The notes under the pieces: model-generated
The model's input: the letters and a program-made list of their open reading frames with translations, nothing else
The model's database searches: none
What the model was told of the DNA's origin: nothing
Shown here: piece by piece, positions 52,562 through 61,150 of the stretch
Position numbering within the stretch: the first letter of the stretch is position 1
Layout: every line of letters starts with the position of its first letter
Position numbers and translations under genes: made by a program
Source: Mycolicibacterium mengxianglii
GTDB lineage: Bacteria > Actinomycetota > Actinomycetes > Mycobacteriales > Mycobacteriaceae
Length of the DNA: 64,000 nucleotides
Assembly: GCF_015710575.1 (NCBI RefSeq)
Contig: NZ_CP065373.1
Span: 5,704,001-5,768,000 of the forward strand
Direction: 5' to 3'

Positions 52562-54424
52562 TTACTCCGAGTCGGATGCCGAACTGGCGTCCGAGCGCGA
52601 ATTTGAGTCCGAATCGGCGTCCTCCGACTGGCGTTCTGCCTTCTGGGCGTCACGCTCGCTGCTGTTGGCGGTGTAGCGGCCGTTCTCGCCGGCGGCGTCG
52701 GCGCCGGATTCAGTGCCCTCGGAGCCAGTTCCCTGCTCGGCCGTGGCGTCATCGACGCCGGTCGTCTCATCGTCCGTCGTCTGCTCGTCCGTCGTCTGAT
52801 CGCCGGTCGTCTGATCGTCCGTCGTCTGCTCGCCGGTCGTCTGCTCGTCCGTCGTCTGCTCGCCGGTCGTCTGCTCGTCCGTCGTCTGCTCGCCGGTCGT
52901 CTCATCGTCTGCAGTCTGGCCGTCAGCCGATTGGCCCTCGGCAGCGCTCGACGTCTCATCACCTGCGCCCTGGTCCTCAGCCGCCGGCCCATCGGAGTCC
53001 TCGGTAAGCGGAACCGGGCCCCCTGACGGCCCGCCCGATGCTTCCAGGGCGGGTTTCTCGAAGCTGGGAACTGCCTGTGCCGGCGAAGGATTGGCGCTGG
53101 GCTGCAGCGGGCCGAGGAGGGCGTCCTCGACCGCATTAGATACCCCGATGACGACCGCGGTGCTCGCACCGATCGCGCCGGAGGCCACGTCGAGTCCCTC
53201 GACCACCAGGCCTGCCCCGCCGCTGATGACCGTCTCGACCGCCTCGGCAATCGCGTACGGCAGGTTGGCTGTGTCCTCCGGAAGCCCTAGGGCGTCAAGT
53301 ACTCCGGCGAATGCCTCGGCCAGAGCCTGGGTTTGGCCCACGATCACTTCAGCGGTGTCTTCGGTCACGCTGGAGGCCACGCTGAACGGAATCTGGGCGA
53401 CGCTACCGATGGTCCCGACGGTCGTGTTGAAGGCATCAAATCCGCTGGCAGCGACGAGGGCAGAAGCGATCAGGTAACTGGTCGGGTCGAGCGGGTTCGC
53501 GCCGATGGCGCCGAGTCCGGTCTGCAGGTTGGTCGAAGTGGAGGTGACCAGGTCCTGCACATTGTCGATGACGGTGCTGAACCCTCTCTGGAACCCCACG
53601 AGGACATCGGCGGCCGCACCGAACGAGATGTCGAGGGCGGCCTGGGCGGGTCCGATCACGATCTCTTGTGCCGCTGCGACAACGGCGGAGATCAACTCGC
53701 TGCCGGGGATCCCCGCGCCCAAATTGATCAAGTTGCGGACGGTCTGGATGGCATTATTGATCTGGTCCTGCGCCAACGTGATGCCGGTGTCGACAAGCAC
53801 GAACCCGGCGTTGCCCAGGTTCTGAACGATTTCCAGCCCGTTGTCGGCGATCAATTCACCGGTGGCAACGCCGGCACCGAGCAGCCCGATGTAATTGGCG
53901 AAATTCATGGGGTCGTTGGCGACCGCTACGACGGCGGACAGCACGTTCGACAGCGATCCGGTCAGCGTGCCGGTCACCAGATCGGCGATGTCTCGCCCAG
54001 TCGCAACCAAAGCGTTGACGTTCACGAGCGCGTCGACAAGCGAAGTCAGACCGGTGTCAACGCTGTCCTGGAGGATGTTAAACAGCGTCAGCAGTGTGGG
54101 GTTGTTCGTTGACTCGCGCAGGGCGTCGTAGAGGCCGTCATTCAGTTCGGTCGCAAGCTCCAGAGCGAGGATCACCGCCGCGCCCGGAATCCCGGCCAGC
54201 ATTGCGACGGCGGTATTGAGGATTAGGAGCTGCTGGTCAAGCTCCCTGAAGAAACTGACGACCTCTTCCGGTGTGACGGCCAATTGGATGTCTGAAACGG
54301 TGACATTTGGAATGGCGACCGTATCTTGGCTTTTTGCAGGCACCACCAAGGGAGTCAGCGCAATCGCGGTTGCAGCAGTTAGCGACACACCGGACATCAG
54401 GTACGAACGGGCTGAAATTTGCAT
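52562..54424 (-). CDS. Large secreted/cell-surface protein with acidic Thr-Gln-rich repeat tail
   Basis: 620 residues. Signal peptide: SARSYLMSGVSLTAATAIALTP with likely cleavage after VVPA. Residues 40 to about 445 are a hydrophobic, Val/Ala/Leu-rich region resembling mycobacterial exported proteins of unknown function (AIPNVTVSDIQLAVTPEEVV near the start). The last 175 residues are low-complexity and acidic, with TTGEQTTDEQ repeats, and end in a Ser/Asp-rich tail. No enzyme motif was seen. It is monocistronic, converging with the ATPase gene. A surface or envelope role is likely. Confidence 0.7.
   Translation of the reverse strand: MQISARSYLMSGVSLTAATAIALTPLVVPAKSQDTVAIPNVTVSDIQLAVTPEEVVSFFRELDQQLLILNTAVAMLAGIPGAAVILALELATELNDGLYDALRESTNNPTLLTLFNILQDSVDTGLTSLVDALVNVNALVATGRDIADLVTGTLTGSLSNVLSAVVAVANDPMNFANYIGLLGAGVATGELIADNGLEIVQNLGNAGFVLVDTGITLAQDQINNAIQTVRNLINLGAGIPGSELISAVVAAAQEIVIGPAQAALDISFGAAADVLVGFQRGFSTVIDNVQDLVTSTSTNLQTGLGAIGANPLDPTSYLIASALVAASGFDAFNTTVGTIGSVAQIPFSVASSVTEDTAEVIVGQTQALAEAFAGVLDALGLPEDTANLPYAIAEAVETVISGGAGLVVEGLDVASGAIGASTAVVIGVSNAVEDALLGPLQPSANPSPAQAVPSFEKPALEASGGPSGGPVPLTEDSDGPAAEDQGAGDETSSAAEGQSADGQTADDETTGEQTTDEQTTGEQTTDEQTTGEQTTDDQTTGDQTTDEQTTDDETTGVDDATAEQGTGSEGTESGADAAGENGRYTANSSERDAQKAERQSEDADSDSNSRSDASSASDSE
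52759..52911. repeat. 15/30-base coding minisatellite
   Basis: About ten degenerate 15-base units encode T-T-(G/D)-(E/D)-Q/E repeats in the secreted protein, with a higher-order 30-base period (TTGEQTTDEQ). GTCGTCTGCTCG motifs recur on the plus strand. Copy number in such arrays often differs between strains. Confidence 0.75.
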
Positions 54425-55005
54425 GGTTTACGCCCCCCTCGGGTCAACGGATGCTGTGAGGTAAAGCGTACGCGTATTCGCAGGTTACGTTCAGAAAAGT
54501 CCACCCCCCTTCTTCGAATTCACGGCGCTTTCGAGGCCGCTTGCGTCATTGACCACCCGTTGTCTCACCCTTTGCTCTGACGACTGTCAACATATCTCTC
54601 GCCTCAGGCCGATGGGCGTCAGATGTTTGCTAGTTGGACTTTCGCCTGCGAGTTCCACAGGCACTCGCTATTCGCGTCCGCTCCAAACTGATAACCGTCA
54701 TTCTGAGGCCGCGGAATGCGGCTGATGAATCCAATTATTTGTGTTGGTGAACGCAATTAATTCGTGAACGAGTTGGCAGGGGAAACCAGTTGCACGGGGT
54801 CCGATGATGAAGTTCTAATCGACTCCAGACGAACCGCTCGATCAGTCGCGGCGACCACCCCGCCCGCTGAGCAGTCGTGCGGCGACCCATGCCTTCTTCT
54901 GGACCGCACGTCGGCGACGCATTCTGGCCGGCATCGCCATCCTCGAGCACCAGGGCCTCCCCCTGAGATGTCGAGCGCAAATCGTCTCTGGCACATCCGA
55001 TCTCA
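54425..55005. other. Intergenic region of 581 bases, no gene supported
   Basis: It lies between the start of the secreted protein and the end of the alpha/beta hydrolase gene. Lower GC than its surroundings (for example AATTATTTGTGTTGG near 54733). Short ORFs exist on both strands over 54735-55063 but their products are not protein-like. It should contain the promoter of the secreted protein gene. Confidence 0.4.
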
Positions 55006-55869
55006 TCACTGCGTACGGACGGAGGCCTTCTTCTGCAGAACTTCGAGCGCCTGCAGTAGATAGGTGCGGAACACCGCGTGGTTTTCGCTCATCGGGAAAT
55101 GGCCGATGTCCTTCATCTCGATGAACTCACCACCCTTGATTTGCTTTGCGGTTCGCGCGCTGTCCTCAGGGGTGGTCAGGTAGTCGTAGTCACCTGTGAG
55201 CATCACGACCGGGCACTGATCACCGTCGATGTCGCCGAGGCGCTCGCGCAGATCGTGATCGACGGAGTAGAAGTACAGGTCGCCCTTGAACGCCTCCGAG
55301 CCCTGGCTGTAGTAGAACCAGGTCTTCCAGCGGTCCGCCTCAGGAGACTGCGGAGCCATCAGATCCCACACGCCGCTGGCGCACACCTGAGCAGCATTGG
55401 CGTGCGGATGCTGCCACCAATCGAGGTAGAACCCGGGCGAGTAGTCCGCTCCTTCCACCGGGATGACGCCGGCGAAGCGGTCCGGATGGCGCAGGGCCAG
55501 TTGCAGGGCGATGTTGCCGCCGAAGGAGGAGCCCATGAAGATCGGGTTTTCCAGCTCGAGTGCGTCGACCAGCGCGACGATGAAGTTCGCATAGTGGTCG
55601 GCGGAGAGCCGGTACTCCTCGGTCCACCACTTGGTGTTCTCGGGCGGATCGGATTTACCGTGCCTGGGCAGGTCGTAGGCGATGACGCGGTAATCCTTCG
55701 TGATGTCCTCATCTTCGAGCAGCCCGCGCCACTGGTGGTTGTGACAGCCTGCGGTGTGCTGGCAGACCAACGGCTGGCCTTGGCCATTCTCCAGATAGAA
55801 AACTTTGTACTGCAGCCCGTCGACGTCGATGTCGACGTAATGCCCGGTGACGGGAGAAATTCTGCTCAT
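55006..55869 (-). CDS. Alpha/beta fold hydrolase
   Basis: 287 residues from ATG 55869. Nucleophile Ser in MGSSFGGNIAL, Asp in LTGDYDYLTT, and His in DIGHFPMSE complete the triad; the oxyanion region is QHTAGCHNHQWRG. It resembles carboxyl-ester or C-C bond hydrolases of catabolic pathways, with a Trp-rich lid (WWTEEYRLSADHYANF). It follows the small protein gene by 44 bases on the same strand, probably as its partner. Confidence 0.82.
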   Translation of the reverse strand: MSRISPVTGHYVDIDVDGLQYKVFYLENGQGQPLVCQHTAGCHNHQWRGLLEDEDITKDYRVIAYDLPRHGKSDPPENTKWWTEEYRLSADHYANFIVALVDALELENPIFMGSSFGGNIALQLALRHPDRFAGVIPVEGADYSPGFYLDWWQHPHANAAQVCASGVWDLMAPQSPEADRWKTWFYYSQGSEAFKGDLYFYSVDHDLRERLGDIDGDQCPVVMLTGDYDYLTTPEDSARTAKQIKGGEFIEMKDIGHFPMSENHAVFRTYLLQALEVLQKKASVRTQ

Positions 55870-55913
55870 GGGTGTGCCCTTCGGGGGATTGAAAGTGCTG
55901 GCTGACAAGCGAT

Positions 55914-56321
55914 TCAGACGGGGACGCCGACGGCGCGGAGTAGTTCGAACTGGCGGGTGAAGCACCGCAGGTTCTGCATCAACACGAGGATGTCGCCCTC
56001 GAGTTTCAGGTCGCGCTGGAAGCTTGCGGACCAGATTCCGTGGTACATCGGCGCCGGTACCGGGACGCCGAAGTGTCGCCAGGTATCCGCGCTGGCACGC
56101 AACGCGAACTCATAGGCCACGTCCAGCGGACCTGGGTCGATGGCGACGTTGACAACCTTGCCGCGGCTGACCTCCACCACGAAGGTTCGTTCCTCCATAT
56201 CGAGCAGGTAGGAACAGGTGAAGTACTTCCCGTGCGCCTGGATTTCCGGGTCTTCATTACTCGCACGAGCGAACGCGTCGGCCCAGTCGGTAGCAGTAGT
56301 CGTCGATGTGGTGACAGTCAT
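55914..56321 (-). CDS. Small protein, possibly SCP2-like/lipid-binding
   Basis: 135 residues. It reads YFTCSYLLDMEERTFVVEVSRGKVV, then DVAYEFALRASADTWRHFG and FQRDLKLEGDILVLMQNLR. The pattern of a short beta-strand part followed by a hydrophobic LEGDxxxLMxNL region is like SCP2 sterol-binding domains. No catalytic motif. It leads the alpha/beta hydrolase transcript and diverges from a LysR gene. Family assignment is tentative. Confidence 0.6.
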   Translation of the reverse strand: MTVTTSTTTATDWADAFARASNEDPEIQAHGKYFTCSYLLDMEERTFVVEVSRGKVVNVAIDPGPLDVAYEFALRASADTWRHFGVPVPAPMYHGIWSASFQRDLKLEGDILVLMQNLRCFTRQFELLRAVGVPV

Positions 56322-56460
56322 GACGGATCCTTAACGGAAGATCAACCGGGACAGGATTTCTGCTCGGCTATGCGGGCGGGGCGGCCCAGAACGGGCCGTC
56401 CCAGCGAACCCTCTTGCACGACACCCATGACACTCCGGACCGACCTGAGACGTCCAATAC

Positions 56461-56481
56461 CTATCGGCAACCGATCGATAG
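56461..56481. promoter_or_regulatory. LysR-type operator in the divergent region
   Basis: CTATCG-N9-CGATAG (56461-56481) has T-N11-A-like geometry, and inside it ATCGG-caa-CCGAT (56463-56475) is also perfect. It is 46 bases before the LysR start, 140 bases before the divergent small-protein gene. Confidence 0.55.
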
Positions 56482-56527
56482 TCAGGAACTAATGGTGGTC
56501 AGAGACCTCCTCAACTACGGTTGACCT

Positions 56528-57526
56528 GTGCTTCCCTCGCTGGACCTGCGACTATTGACGTACTTCGTCGCGGTCGCCGAGGAACTGCACTTCGGGCACG
56601 CCGCTGCACGCCTGCATATCGCGCAGCCGTCCCTGAGCATCCAGATTCGCAAGCTCGAGCACTCCCTGAACACGCCCTTGTTCGTCCGGACGAGTCGCCA
56701 CGTCGAACTCACACCCCCGGGTGAACTGCTTTTGGACGGCAGCAGGCGGCTCCTCACCGAGGCTGAGCGGTTGGCTTGGCAAATACAGGACGCCGGCCGC
56801 ACCGGGTCTGAGCGACGGCTCGTGATTGGCTTCCAGGCCAACGCCGCCGCCGAGCTCACGCCGAAAATCCTCACTGCCTTCCACGACCTGCACCCTGGCG
56901 TCGAGGTGGAGATGCGCTCCCACGACTTCAGCGATCCCTACGTGGGACTGGCAGACGGTTCCGTCGATATCGCGTTCCTCCGCCCACCGGTGCCCGTTGA
57001 GGACTGGCTGGGGATCGAGACACTCTTCATTGAGCCCCGAGTCCTCGTGGTGTCGGCCACCTCACCGCTGGCAGGCCTCGGTAGAATCAGTGTCGAGCAA
57101 GTTCTCGACCAACCCTTCGTTGCTCGCAAGTCTCCCGATGCATGGCGCACATTCTGGCTCGCCACCGACCACCGTCAGGGAACACCTGTTCAGCTCGGCG
57201 CCGAGGTATCAACCGTCGATGAATGCTTCGAAGCGATCCTCGCTGAGCGCGGCATGGCCTTCTCCCAGGCCTCCACCCAGCGTTTTTACGATCGGCCGGG
57301 GCTGGCCTTCGTCCCCGTCACCGACATCGCCCCAACCATGCTGTCAATCGCCTGGCGCACCGATGTGGACTCCGTCGTTGTGAGAGATTTTGTGGACACG
57401 GCGAAGGCGGTCGCCTCGCTGAGCTCCCTGCCCGACGCCTGGATTCCCAGCAGATTCTCCAGAGAACAGTCCCTTGTCGAACCCGTCGCCCAACAACAGG
57501 TTTCACACTTGCGACACGTCCAGTAG
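56528..57526 (+). CDS. LysR family transcriptional regulator
   Basis: 332 residues starting with GTG 56528. Winged HTH: LRLLTYFVAVAEELHFGHAAARLHIAQPSLSIQIRKLE in outline. Effector domain: RLVIGFQANAAAELTPKIL and SVDIAFLRPPVPVEDWLGIETL. It is slightly longer than usual at the C-terminus. No clear ribosome site precedes the start, so translation could be leaderless. It diverges from the SCP2-like/alpha-beta hydrolase genes and is probably their activator. Confidence 0.87.
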   Translation: MLPSLDLRLLTYFVAVAEELHFGHAAARLHIAQPSLSIQIRKLEHSLNTPLFVRTSRHVELTPPGELLLDGSRRLLTEAERLAWQIQDAGRTGSERRLVIGFQANAAAELTPKILTAFHDLHPGVEVEMRSHDFSDPYVGLADGSVDIAFLRPPVPVEDWLGIETLFIEPRVLVVSATSPLAGLGRISVEQVLDQPFVARKSPDAWRTFWLATDHRQGTPVQLGAEVSTVDECFEAILAERGMAFSQASTQRFYDRPGLAFVPVTDIAPTMLSIAWRTDVDSVVVRDFVDTAKAVASLSSLPDAWIPSRFSREQSLVEPVAQQQVSHLRHVQ

Positions 57527-57591
57527 ACGCCGGGTCCTGCAACAACATCGACCGGGTTTCGCACTGCCGTTGCCAGTGCGGGCATAAGGGT

Positions 57592-57708
57592 CTACAGCCC
57601 GTTTGCATCCTTGAGGAGCTGTGCTGCACGCTCCCCGATGATCACGCAAGGTGCCATGGTGTTGCCTGTCGTGACGCGGGGCATGATCGACGCGTACTTC
57701 ACCGACCG
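57592..57708 (-). pseudogene. GMC oxidoreductase C-terminal remnant
   Basis: The minus strand encodes YASIMPRVTTGNTMAPCVI and GERAAQLLKDANGL before a stop at 57592. This is the conserved end of GMC oxidoreductases (D-A-S-I/V-M-P-x-x-x-x-G-N-T...A). The frame upstream of about 57708 has no similarity, so only about 38 codons of a gene of some 500 remain. Confidence 0.7.
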
Positions 57709-57939
57709 TCGCTTCCCGCAACAGGGGCGATACCGCCATTGACGACTTCCGCGGAATGCAATATATTGGCCTGGCGTTGTCGCACGTGAAGGTCGACGGT
57801 CCCGAAGCCGGGGCGAAGCCTTCGGGGGGTGCTGGCCATCAAGACCGGCACTCCTCTGCACCCGCCCCGCGCTGCAAGGGTTTCTCCCTCGGCAACCGTG
57901 GCGACGTGCGATAACTGCGATGTGCGTGGGAGATTCAAA

Positions 57940-58596
57940 ATGAGCTGTGACCTCGCCAAGGGTGGCGTCGACGACGATCCGGCTGAATGGTTACGACAGT
58001 TGCTGGACGAGTGGTGCCGAGGCCACCGCTCCGCCGTGACGCGGATGCACGACTTCTTGGTCAGAGTCGCCCGGCGCGAACTCTATCGGGGCAGCATGCG
58101 GTTCACCGACAAGGAGATCGACGACATCGCCACTCAGGTGGCAGCGGACGCACTGCTGGCGGTGCTGGCCAAACTGGGAAGCTTTCGCGGCGAGAGCAAA
58201 CTCACCACATGGGCGTACCAGTTCGTCGTCCTGGAACTGTCCAACAACCTAAAGTGCCGTCGCCGCCACTCGTGGGCGCCCCGAGTCCAAATGGACCACG
58301 CCGATTGGGACCTGTTCGCCGACCGGTTACACCACAACCCGAGCCGCCACGCCGAGGCCCATGAGATGGTGGCGGCGATCGGGCAGGCGGTCACGACAGT
58401 GCTCACCGATCGACAGCGACGGGTGTTCATTGAAACTGTCGTCGAAGGTGCTCCGGCGAATGCAGTGGCCGACAAGTACGGCATGTCACGAAATACCCTG
58501 TACAAGTGCATTTTCGACTCGCGCCGTAAGATCCGCAGCTTCCTGACTGCAAATGGGTTCGAAGTCGATGGTGCCCCGCTGACCGACTCAGCGTGA
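57940..58596 (+). CDS. ECF-type RNA polymerase sigma factor
   Basis: 218 residues from ATG 57940. Region 2 includes DFLVRVARRELYRGSMRFTDKEIDDIATQVAADALL and TTWAYQFVVLELSNNLK; region 4 has LTDRQRRVFIETVVEGAPANAVADKYGMSRNTLYKCIFDSRRKI, all in outline. A flexible linker lies between. The typical DAEDLVQ is replaced by EIDDIATQ. No anti-sigma gene lies directly beside it; the next gene is another ECF-type reading. Confidence 0.8.
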   Translation: MSCDLAKGGVDDDPAEWLRQLLDEWCRGHRSAVTRMHDFLVRVARRELYRGSMRFTDKEIDDIATQVAADALLAVLAKLGSFRGESKLTTWAYQFVVLELSNNLKCRRRHSWAPRVQMDHADWDLFADRLHHNPSRHAEAHEMVAAIGQAVTTVLTDRQRRVFIETVVEGAPANAVADKYGMSRNTLYKCIFDSRRKIRSFLTANGFEVDGAPLTDSA

Positions 58597-58765
58597 CCTC
58601 TTTGGGTCACACAGGCTGAACCGTTTTCGCGAGTACAGGGCTCTCGCCTCGGCTTCGCGCGTCAAGCAGCCGCTTGGCCCGGTCAGACATGCTGCGCACC
58701 CGCTCTCGGTGAATTCACCGAGTGCCGATTCGCGCACGAAATTCACTACGAAACAGGGCAATTCG

Positions 58766-59412
58766 ATGCTACCCGTCCTTCAAGGCACCGTCGCGCGCGA
58801 AGCGGTGCAGAACGCCGCCACTTCGGAGGTGCGCTTCGCTTCCGAAGCCGCCCCCTACGTGCGGATCTACTCCGCTCCGCATACCGCTACACCCGCCACA
58901 AACACGACGCCGAGGACCTCGTTCAGGAGACCTACGCCAGAGCATGGATGAACTACGAATCGTATGAGCAGGGAACAAACATCCGCGCGTGGATGTCCCG
59001 CATCATGGTGAACATCTGGATGAATGCGCATCGGAAATCAACACGGCGGGTACAGGAAACGCTTGCCGGGTCCTTCACGGAACAGGACTACTTCGCCGGG
59101 GTTCTCTCCGCCACGCCATCAGCAGAAGACGTGGCATTACAGGGTCAAACCGACGATGCCGTCAAGCAGTGCTTCGGGGCGTTGCCATCAGGGTTCCAGT
59201 CAGTCGTCTTCTACGCGGACGTCTGCCAGTATCCCTTGAAAGATGTCGCAGAAATCGCGTGTATCCCGCTCGGAACGGCGATGTCTCGCCGCCACCGGGC
59301 GCACCGTCGACTCCGCGCAGCACTCATCTCGAGCGGTCACCAGCGTCGCGCAGAGACGGACGCCGGCTCCCGGCCGGGTCCGGATGGGGGCGAAGACGTT
59401 GTTTCGCCGTGA
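58766..59412 (+). pseudogene. SigH-like ECF sigma factor, apparently frameshifted in a C tract
   Basis: The N-terminal frame from ATG 58766 (MLPVLQGTVAREAVQ...VRFASEAAP) and the second frame (LRADLLRSAYRYTRHKHDAEDLVQ, then ARAWMNYESYEQGTNIRAWMSRIM) would join into one normal ECF sigma factor if the run of five C at 58851-58855 had six. Region 4 (ALPSGFQSVVFYADVCQYPLKDVAEIACIPLGTAMSRRHRAHRRL) is intact and SigH-like. Total length would be about 216 residues. It may be a mutation, sequencing slip or ribosomal frameshift; a downstream ATG 58948 would give only the second half. Confidence 0.7.
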
Positions 59413-59503
59413 CACTGACCCGCTGTATCGGTCCGCACGCTCATGCGCGTTCACTGTGGGGCTCATGGCGATACTGGTCGCGGTGGTTATCGCGTGGTGT
59501 TGA
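59384..59503 (+). CDS. Small membrane protein, 39 residues (possible)
   Basis: ATG 59384 overlaps the end of the SigH-like frame by 29 bases and gives MGAKTLFRRDTDPLYR followed by a single hydrophobic helix (CAFTVGLMAILVAVVIAWC). Gene position is that of an anti-sigma factor but the product is far too short and lacks the His-Cys motif of RshA-type proteins. It could be a small membrane regulator, or a chance ORF. Confidence 0.35.
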   Translation: MGAKTLFRRDTDPLYRSARSCAFTVGLMAILVAVVIAWC

Positions 59504-59546
59504 TGCCCTGTCATCGCCAGGCCGCAGGTCTTCGGCAGAAACCGGC

Positions 59547-59588
59547 GAGTGCCCGCCGTAACCACTCACAGCGGTACGGCGGGCACTC
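59547..59588. terminator. Perfect 14-base-stem bidirectional terminator
   Basis: GAGTGCCCGCCGTA (59547-59560) pairs with TACGGCGGGCACTC (59575-59588) without mismatch around a 14-base loop, exactly between convergent sigma and SDR genes. It is the strongest stem in the window, and serves both strands. Confidence 0.75.
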
Positions 59589-59637
59589 AATCGGAGCTCG
59601 AGCGACAGCTGGCCCGGCTCGAGAGGTTCGCTGCGTC

Positions 59638-60405
59638 TCACGCCACGTCGCGGAACATCCTCTCGGCGACGCGCAATCCGAGCCGCTTGGGGACCACCCG
59701 ATCCAACAGCATGATCAGGATTCTGTTGGCGGCACCGTCGACCACCGACGGGGCATGGCCCGACATCGCCCCCCAGGTCGTATCGACAACCTGTTCCGGT
59801 TTTCTGGCGTTCTTGGCTCGCGTGCTCATGGGCGTATCGGTGTCACCGGGAGCGACGGCGAAGATGCGCAGGCCGTACCGGCGGTTCTCCTCGTACATCG
59901 CCTCCGTGAACATCAAGACGTAGGACTTCGACGCCGAATACGCCGCCATGTGCGGCATCGGCTGATAGCCGGCCGCGCTCGCGACATTGACGATGGTTCC
60001 CGTACCCGCCGCACGCATCCGGATGATCGCGGCGCGCGTCAGCAATGTGAGTGCAGTGATGTTGAGGGCGATCATCTGCTGCAGCGCCGCCTCGTCGGCG
60101 TTGGCGAGGTCACCGTTCATGGCGGCGCCTGCGCAGTTGACGAGGTGATCGACGCGCGGGAGCTCTGAGGTCAGCTTCTTCACCAGGATCGCCACAGCTT
60201 CGGGGTCGGCGAGATCCGCGGAGTGGACGTCGACGTAGATCTGGTGTGCTGCGGCCAGCTCGACGGCCAGGGACTGCAGCACCTTCTCCGAGCGGGCGAC
60301 GAGCACCAGGTCGAAGCCCTCGCGGGCATAGCGCCGGGCGTACTGCTCGCCGATGCCGGAGCTGGCTCCGGTGACAACGGCGATCGGGCGGGAGGAAGTA
60401 GTCAT
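59638..60405 (-). CDS. SDR family NAD(P)-dependent oxidoreductase (DltE-like)
   Basis: 255 residues from ATG 60405. Motifs: TGASSGIGEQYARRYAREGFD, NCAG in LVNCAGAAMNG, catalytic Ser in VASAAGYQ and Tyr-x3-Lys in AYSASKSYV. It is of the DltE/YqjQ-like mycobacterial SDR group. It diverges from the TetR gene at 60484 across a 78-base region filled by two nested palindromes, so it is likely repressed by that regulator. Confidence 0.85.
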   Translation of the reverse strand: MTTSSRPIAVVTGASSGIGEQYARRYAREGFDLVLVARSEKVLQSLAVELAAAHQIYVDVHSADLADPEAVAILVKKLTSELPRVDHLVNCAGAAMNGDLANADEAALQQMIALNITALTLLTRAAIIRMRAAGTGTIVNVASAAGYQPMPHMAAYSASKSYVLMFTEAMYEENRRYGLRIFAVAPGDTDTPMSTRAKNARKPEQVVDTTWGAMSGHAPSVVDGAANRILIMLLDRVVPKRLGLRVAERMFRDVA

Positions 60406-60426
60406 TGACAGTCCTTTCGAGTGTGA

Positions 60427-60480
60427 CCCACTATAACCGGATAGTTTATCCGTTCGGATTCTCTGTCCGGTTAGAGTGGG
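60427..60480. promoter_or_regulatory. Nested inverted repeats, TetR-type operator region
   Basis: Arms CCCACTATAACCGGA (60427-60441) and TCCGGTTAGAGTGGG (60466-60480) match at 14 of 15 positions. Inside the left part lies CGGATA-gtt-TATCCG (60438-60452). The whole SDR/TetR divergent promoter is covered, ending three bases before the TetR start codon. Confidence 0.65.
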
Positions 60481-60483
60481 CAC

Positions 60484-61032
60484 ATGGTTGCTCTGCGCAG
60501 TGACGCTGCCCGCAACCGCGCTCGCATCCTCGAGGCGGCGCGCGACCTTGCAAACCGCAGCGAGACGCTGGCGCTGAATGCGGTTGCCCAAGCCGCCGGG
60601 GTAGGCGTGGGGACGGTCTATCGGCACTTCACGACGGTGGAAGAGCTGGAGGAAACCCTTGTCTGGGAGCGGTTCGACGAGCTCGCCGAAATTCTGGACA
60701 GCACAGGTCCGACGCACCTCGAACGGGTGCTTACGGCGCATTTCGCACTGCTGGTTGAGGACGTACTTTTTGAGAGGGTGACCTCGCGGGCCAACCCGGC
60801 ACTCGAGCAGACCACGGCGCTGATCACCGAGCTCACTGACCGAATGGCGAAGTTGATGGATCGGGCCCGCGCCGAAGGTGCTCTACGCGACGATATCGAT
60901 GCGGCGGGGGTGCTGACGCTTGTGTGTGGCGTTGCGCGCGCTGCGCGCACCGCCGACCTCGCGGCCGAGGGCCCGCAGGCTCAACTTCTCCTGCGCGTAG
61001 TGCTCGACGGGTTGGGTACGCGGCCTACCTGA
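60484..61032 (+). CDS. TetR family transcriptional regulator
   Basis: 182 residues. The helix-turn-helix is LALNAVAQAAGVGVGTVYRHFTTVEELEE in outline (about residues 29-57). The short C-terminal domain ends with LVCGVARAARTADLAAEGPQ, like the SbtR-type group. Divergent from the SDR gene, with nested operators between. No ribosome site lies before ATG 60484 because the operator ends three bases upstream, so it may be leaderless. Confidence 0.87.
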   Translation: MVALRSDAARNRARILEAARDLANRSETLALNAVAQAAGVGVGTVYRHFTTVEELEETLVWERFDELAEILDSTGPTHLERVLTAHFALLVEDVLFERVTSRANPALEQTTALITELTDRMAKLMDRARAEGALRDDIDAAGVLTLVCGVARAARTADLAAEGPQAQLLLRVVLDGLGTRPT

Positions 61033-61150
61033 TCAGCGCACAGCCTGCGCGGGGTACGCCAGTTCCGAGACGGCGCCCGCGGCGCCGGCAGTCACAAGCA
61101 TCCGAAAACTCAAAGTCGTTTTCACACAAGGGATACCGTGATATACCGCC

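Noticed and set aside
52741..52920. CRISPR array
   Set aside because: The repeated DNA has no unique spacers and is in frame with a coding region, encoding a Thr-Gln repeat.
54735..55063. Short ORFs on both strands in the 581-base intergenic region
   Set aside because: Products are Arg/Cys/Pro-rich without family resemblance, and start codons have no ribosome sites.
58948..59412. Independent short sigma factor starting at 58948
   Set aside because: The ATG lies inside conserved region 2, and the same frame upstream continues with DAEDLVQETYARAW, so this is an internal Met rather than a gene start.
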